A stretch of 64,000 nt of DNA from Pseudomonas anguilliseptica (GTDB lineage Bacteria > Pseudomonadota > Gammaproteobacteria > Pseudomonadales > Pseudomonadaceae). Location of the stretch: NCBI RefSeq assembly GCF_900105355.1, contig NZ_FNSC01000001.1, positions 2,852,001 through 2,916,000 on the forward strand, written 5' to 3'. Positions within the stretch are counted from its first letter, which is position 1; each line of letters opens with the position of its first letter. The notes under the pieces were generated by a model, which searched no databases, was not told the origin of the DNA, and saw only the letters and a list, made by a program, of their open reading frames with translations. This document shows positions 61,323 to 64,000 of the stretch, piece after piece. Both the position numbers and the translations under genes were made by a program.

Positions 61323-62367
61323 CCACCTTTCCCGAGCCCGGCAGCTGTTCCACGCAGCGTGCACCGAGCAGTTTTGACGGCGTGAAGTAGCCGCCGGGGC
61401 CGCTGTAGTTCAGCAAGTGCCGTACGGCCAGCAAGGCACCGTGCACAGTGACGTCATAGCCGTTGGCGGTTTCCAGGCGCGCGGTTTTTATTACCCCTGC
61501 GGCATTGTGCACCTCGCCCCACAGCCAGGTGCGCTGACGTGCGCGGCTGGTTTCATCGGGGCCGCTGACGCGTTTTTCGATCAGCCGCTTGAGCCAGTTC
61601 TGCACCGCATCCAGGCCCAGCAGGCCACGCAGCGGGTCGATCAGGCGCATCACGATGGCGGCCGCTGTTGGTGTCGGCAGGTACACCTCGATATTGTCGA
61701 TACTGGTGGAGTGGTAGGCGGTGGAGACATCGCCCCAGGGAATGGTTACCGCTGGCTTTTCACCGCGGCCAAAGTTGATGGCGCGGCGTTTGTAGCCCAG
61801 CGGCACATCGGTGATCACCCCTGCGCGACGTACCTTGCCGCCAAACTTCAGGCCTTCCAGCGAGGTTTTTGCCGTGCCGGGCGACAGCCCGCTGCCAGAG
61901 TCGAAGCCCAGCGCCAGGTGCGTGGCATCGGGCAGGGCCTGGTACAGGCAAGCGGCGAGGCAATCGCTGGGGATCACATCGAAGCCCACGCCGGGGCAGA
62001 CCACCACGCCCAGCTCGCGGGCCTGCTGATCACGCTGGTGAGCGGCTTCGAACACGCTGATCTCGCCAGTGATATCGACGTAGTGGGTGGCGCTGGCCAG
62101 GCAGGCGTCGAGCATCGGTGCGCTGGTGGCAGAAAATGGCCCCGCGCAGTGAGCGACCACGGCAATATCGGCCAGGGCTTCCTTGGCGCGATCCAGTTGG
62201 TGGATATCGAATATCCGGCATTCCAGGCCCAGCAGGCTGCCCTGGGCGTGTACGGCGGCCGGATTGCGCCCCGCCAGAATGGGCGTGAGGCCCTGACGCT
62301 TGGCTTCGGCGGCCAGCAGGTGGCCGGTGTAACCGTTGGCTCCGTAGATCATCCAGTGCGTGGCCAT
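61312..62367 (-). CDS. Saccharopine dehydrogenase-like oxidoreductase
   Basis: The 351-aa product starts with a nucleotide-binding fold THWMIYGANGYTGHLLAAEA typical of the saccharopine dehydrogenase-like NADP domain family and of trans-acting enoyl reductases. VAHCAGPFSATSAPMLDACL is the next conserved region. The substrate is unknown. It is convergent with argP, overlapping by 11 bases, and divergent from the epimerase-like gene. AGGAGCCAC lies before the ATG. Confidence 0.85.
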   Translation of the reverse strand: MATHWMIYGANGYTGHLLAAEAKRQGLTPILAGRNPAAVHAQGSLLGLECRIFDIHQLDRAKEALADIAVVAHCAGPFSATSAPMLDACLASATHYVDITGEISVFEAAHQRDQQARELGVVVCPGVGFDVIPSDCLAACLYQALPDATHLALGFDSGSGLSPGTAKTSLEGLKFGGKVRRAGVITDVPLGYKRRAINFGRGEKPAVTIPWGDVSTAYHSTSIDNIEVYLPTPTAAAIVMRLIDPLRGLLGLDAVQNWLKRLIEKRVSGPDETSRARQRTWLWGEVHNAAGVIKTARLETANGYDVTVHGALLAVRHLLNYSGPGGYFTPSKLLGARCVEQLPGSGKVVIS

Positions 62368-62535
62368 CCCGTGGCTCCTAAGTTGTTATTGGTTTGCGTC
62401 TGGCAGCTTAGCCGCTGTGAGCGGTGCTGTTGCCTATCGCAGGGTGTGTGCAGTCGCTGTTCTGGCTTGCAATGCCACGGCGGCGGCTGACATGCGCTGC
62501 TAGAGTGGCCTGCAATCATGGCAAAGGGGGCGGCA

Positions 62536-63528
62536 ATGAAGATTCTGGTAACCGGGGCCAGTGGCTTTATCGGTGGGCGTTTCGCTCGCTTTGCCTTGGA
62601 GCAGGGCCTGAGTGTGCGGGTCAATGGGCGGCGCGCCGAGGGCGTTGAGCACCTGTGTGCGCGTGGCGCGGAGTTTGTCCAGGGTGATCTGTCCGACCCG
62701 GAGCTGGTGCAGCAGCTGTGCCGGGATGTTGAGGCGGTGGTGCACTGCGCCGGCGCGGTCGGCGTCTGGGGGCGTTACGAGCACTTTTATCAGGCCAACG
62801 TCACGGTCACCGAAAACGTGGTCGACGCTTGCCTCAAGCAGAAGGTGCGGCGTCTGGTGCACCTGTCTTCGCCGTCGGTGTATTTCGATGGTCAGGCGCA
62901 TGTCGGCCTGCGTGAAGAACAGCTGCCCAAACGTTTTTCCGATCATTACGGCAAAACCAAGTTTCTCGCCGAGCAGCAGGTGTTTGCCGCTCAGGAGTTC
63001 GGTCTGGAGGTGCTGGCGCTGCGTCCGCGCTTTGTCACCGGCGCAGGCGACACCAGCATCTTCCCGCGGCTGATCAATATGCAGCGCAAAGGACGCTTGT
63101 CGATTATCGGCAACGGCCTGAATAAGGTCGATTTCACCAGCGTGCACAACCTCAACGAAGCACTGATGAGCTGCCTGCTGGCCGCCGGGCCGGCGCTGGG
63201 GCAGGTGTACAACATCAGCAACGGCGCGCCAGTGCCGCTGTGGGACGTGGTCAACTATGTGCTGCACAAACTCGACCTGCCGCCGGTGACCCGCCATCTG
63301 CCCTATGGCCTGGCGTATGGCGCTGCGGCGCTGAATGAAGGCGTGTGCAAGCTGTTACCCGGTCGCCCGGAACCGACGCTGTTTCGTCTGGGTGTGGCGG
63401 TGATGGCCAAGGACTTCTCTCTGGATATCAGCCGCGCGCAGCAGTATCTGGAGTACGAACCCAAGGCCAGCCTGTGGAGCGCTCTGGATGAGTTCTGCGC
63501 CTGGTGGCAGGCGCATCATCCGAGCTGA
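62536..63528 (+). CDS. NAD-dependent epimerase/3-beta-HSD-like protein
   Basis: The 330-aa protein is an extended SDR. The NAD loop is KILVTGASGFIGGRFARFAL; catalytic residues are in SSPSVYFDG and SDHYGKTKFLAEQQ (Tyr-x3-Lys). The order of motifs is that of 3-beta-hydroxysteroid dehydrogenase/OleD-like members, acting on sterol-like or beta-hydroxy acid substrates, but this cannot be narrowed. The ATG at 62536 follows AAAGGGGGCGG. Confidence 0.87.
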   Translation: MKILVTGASGFIGGRFARFALEQGLSVRVNGRRAEGVEHLCARGAEFVQGDLSDPELVQQLCRDVEAVVHCAGAVGVWGRYEHFYQANVTVTENVVDACLKQKVRRLVHLSSPSVYFDGQAHVGLREEQLPKRFSDHYGKTKFLAEQQVFAAQEFGLEVLALRPRFVTGAGDTSIFPRLINMQRKGRLSIIGNGLNKVDFTSVHNLNEALMSCLLAAGPALGQVYNISNGAPVPLWDVVNYVLHKLDLPPVTRHLPYGLAYGAAALNEGVCKLLPGRPEPTLFRLGVAVMAKDFSLDISRAQQYLEYEPKASLWSALDEFCAWWQAHHPS

Positions 63529-63545
63529 TTGCGGGTAAACAGGCT

Positions 63546-63857
63546 TCAGGCGTAAACGCGCTGCCCGCGATACATGCGCACCGATGCGCTGGGTGGGCGA
63601 TGCGCGCTTTCTTCCACCAGCAGCGGGTGTCCGGCCTGCATACGTGGTGTGGTCGCGGGCTCGCCGAAGGGGCGGTCGCTGTACTGGGCCAGCAGTTGCC
63701 CCAGTTGGCGGGTTTCCTCACTGCTTGAGGTGAGGCAGGCACTGAGCATGCTGTTGATCGCATCAGGCTGGCTCATGCGAATGTCCACCGTCAGTTCTTC
63801 GCGCAGCCTGCGGCGCAGGCTCATCATGCAATCCAGTACTTCTCTGTTCAGCTCCAT
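63546..63857 (-). CDS. Small conserved protein of unknown function
   Basis: The 103-aa product begins MELNREVLDCMMSLRRRLREEL and is soluble, with a helical N-terminal half and a proline-rich C-terminal half ending YRGQRVYA. I recognise no domain. The ATG has GGGGGGAAAG upstream; directly beyond lies CTAG and then the IS end at 63875, so the insertion lies about 14 bases upstream of the start and has cut off the native promoter. Confidence 0.7.
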   Translation of the reverse strand: MELNREVLDCMMSLRRRLREELTVDIRMSQPDAINSMLSACLTSSSEETRQLGQLLAQYSDRPFGEPATTPRMQAGHPLLVEESAHRPPSASVRMYRGQRVYA

Positions 63858-63874
63858 GGATCTTTCCCCCCTAG

Positions 63875-64000
63875 GGATGGTCTGAAGTAGCCATGTATTT
63901 CTGGCTGACTTCAGCCCCGCCGATTTTGAAAGCGGCAAATCGATCAAAAACGATCAGATTACCCATTCATTTCTGTGTTTTTAGCCGCCGCGAGTAGCTC
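63875..64000 (-). mobile_element. Left end of a second IS5-type element (continues past window)
   Basis: GGATGGTCTGAAGTAGCCATG begins an end that resembles the left end of the IS at 56940 over at least 126 bases, about 85-90% identical by eye, including CGATC-AAAAA-CGATC and GTGTTTTTAGCCGCCGCGAG. CTAG (63871-63874) just before it fits the YTAR target. By homology the transposase gene would be on the minus strand and beyond the window. Confidence 0.85.

Overview
The window is a chromosomal segment of a Pseudomonas species. The base composition is high in G+C. The gene order, as I remember it, follows the P. aeruginosa PAO1 stretch from about PA4417 (murE) down to about PA4360. Diagnostic neighbours are lpxC-dciA-M23-secA-argJ, ampG, groESL, a MexVW-type pump, an imelysin (IcmP) cluster, bifA and sodB. 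Species cannot be fixed from this alone.

Region 1 (1-13.9 kb) is the distal half of the division and cell wall cluster, all on the + strand: murE (5' end outside the window), murF, mraY, murD, ftsW, murG, murC, ddlB, ftsQ, ftsA, ftsZ, then lpxC and a strong terminator. Many genes overlap by 1-11 bases. Region 2 (13.9-23.3 kb) holds dciA (minus), a LytM-type M23 peptidase, secA, argJ, a GST, a Nudix/ThiE-like fusion, an HPP-family membrane gene with a frameshift, and an RluA-family pseudouridine synthase. Region 3 (23.4-28 kb) is a four-gene minus-strand operon: receiver/degenerate GGDEF protein, panE, sensor kinase, PduO-type adenosyltransferase. Region 4 (28-39.6 kb) holds yajQ, a MscS channel, a 5'-truncated WaaP/InaA-like kinase gene, ampG, an alkyltransferase-like gene, two tandem DUF481 genes, an SDR, a HugZ-like gene, fxsA, groES-groEL with a heat-shock-type promoter, a gene-poor stretch of about 0.5 kb, and a small exported protein. 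Region 5 (39.7-55 kb) holds a MexVW-like pump, a chemoreceptor, an imelysin/di-heme/DUF1513 cluster with two candidate Fur boxes, lemA with a frameshifted GIDE-type partner, and bifA. Region 6 (55-64 kb) holds an ammonium transporter with a well-formed sigma-54 promoter and a candidate NtrC site, an uncharacterised gene split by an IS5-type element, sodB, argO, an ACT-domain gene, argP, two oxidoreductases, a small conserved gene, and the end of a second, related IS.

Most of the window is core genome and I see no defence island, prophage, CRISPR array or biosynthetic cluster. The points most worth attention are these. (1) A 1,192-bp IS with a CTAA target duplication sits in the gene behind amt, and precise excision would restore one 214-codon frame. 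(2) The amt promoter has a sigma-54/NtrC architecture. (3) The lipoprotein/di-heme/Tat-exported cluster looks iron-responsive. (4) Two genes have apparent single-base deletions next to short homopolymers, which could be real or sequencing errors. (5) A WaaP/InaA-like kinase gene begins straight after the ampG stop with no start codon. (6) A chain of hairpins of unknown role lies at 34265-34401.
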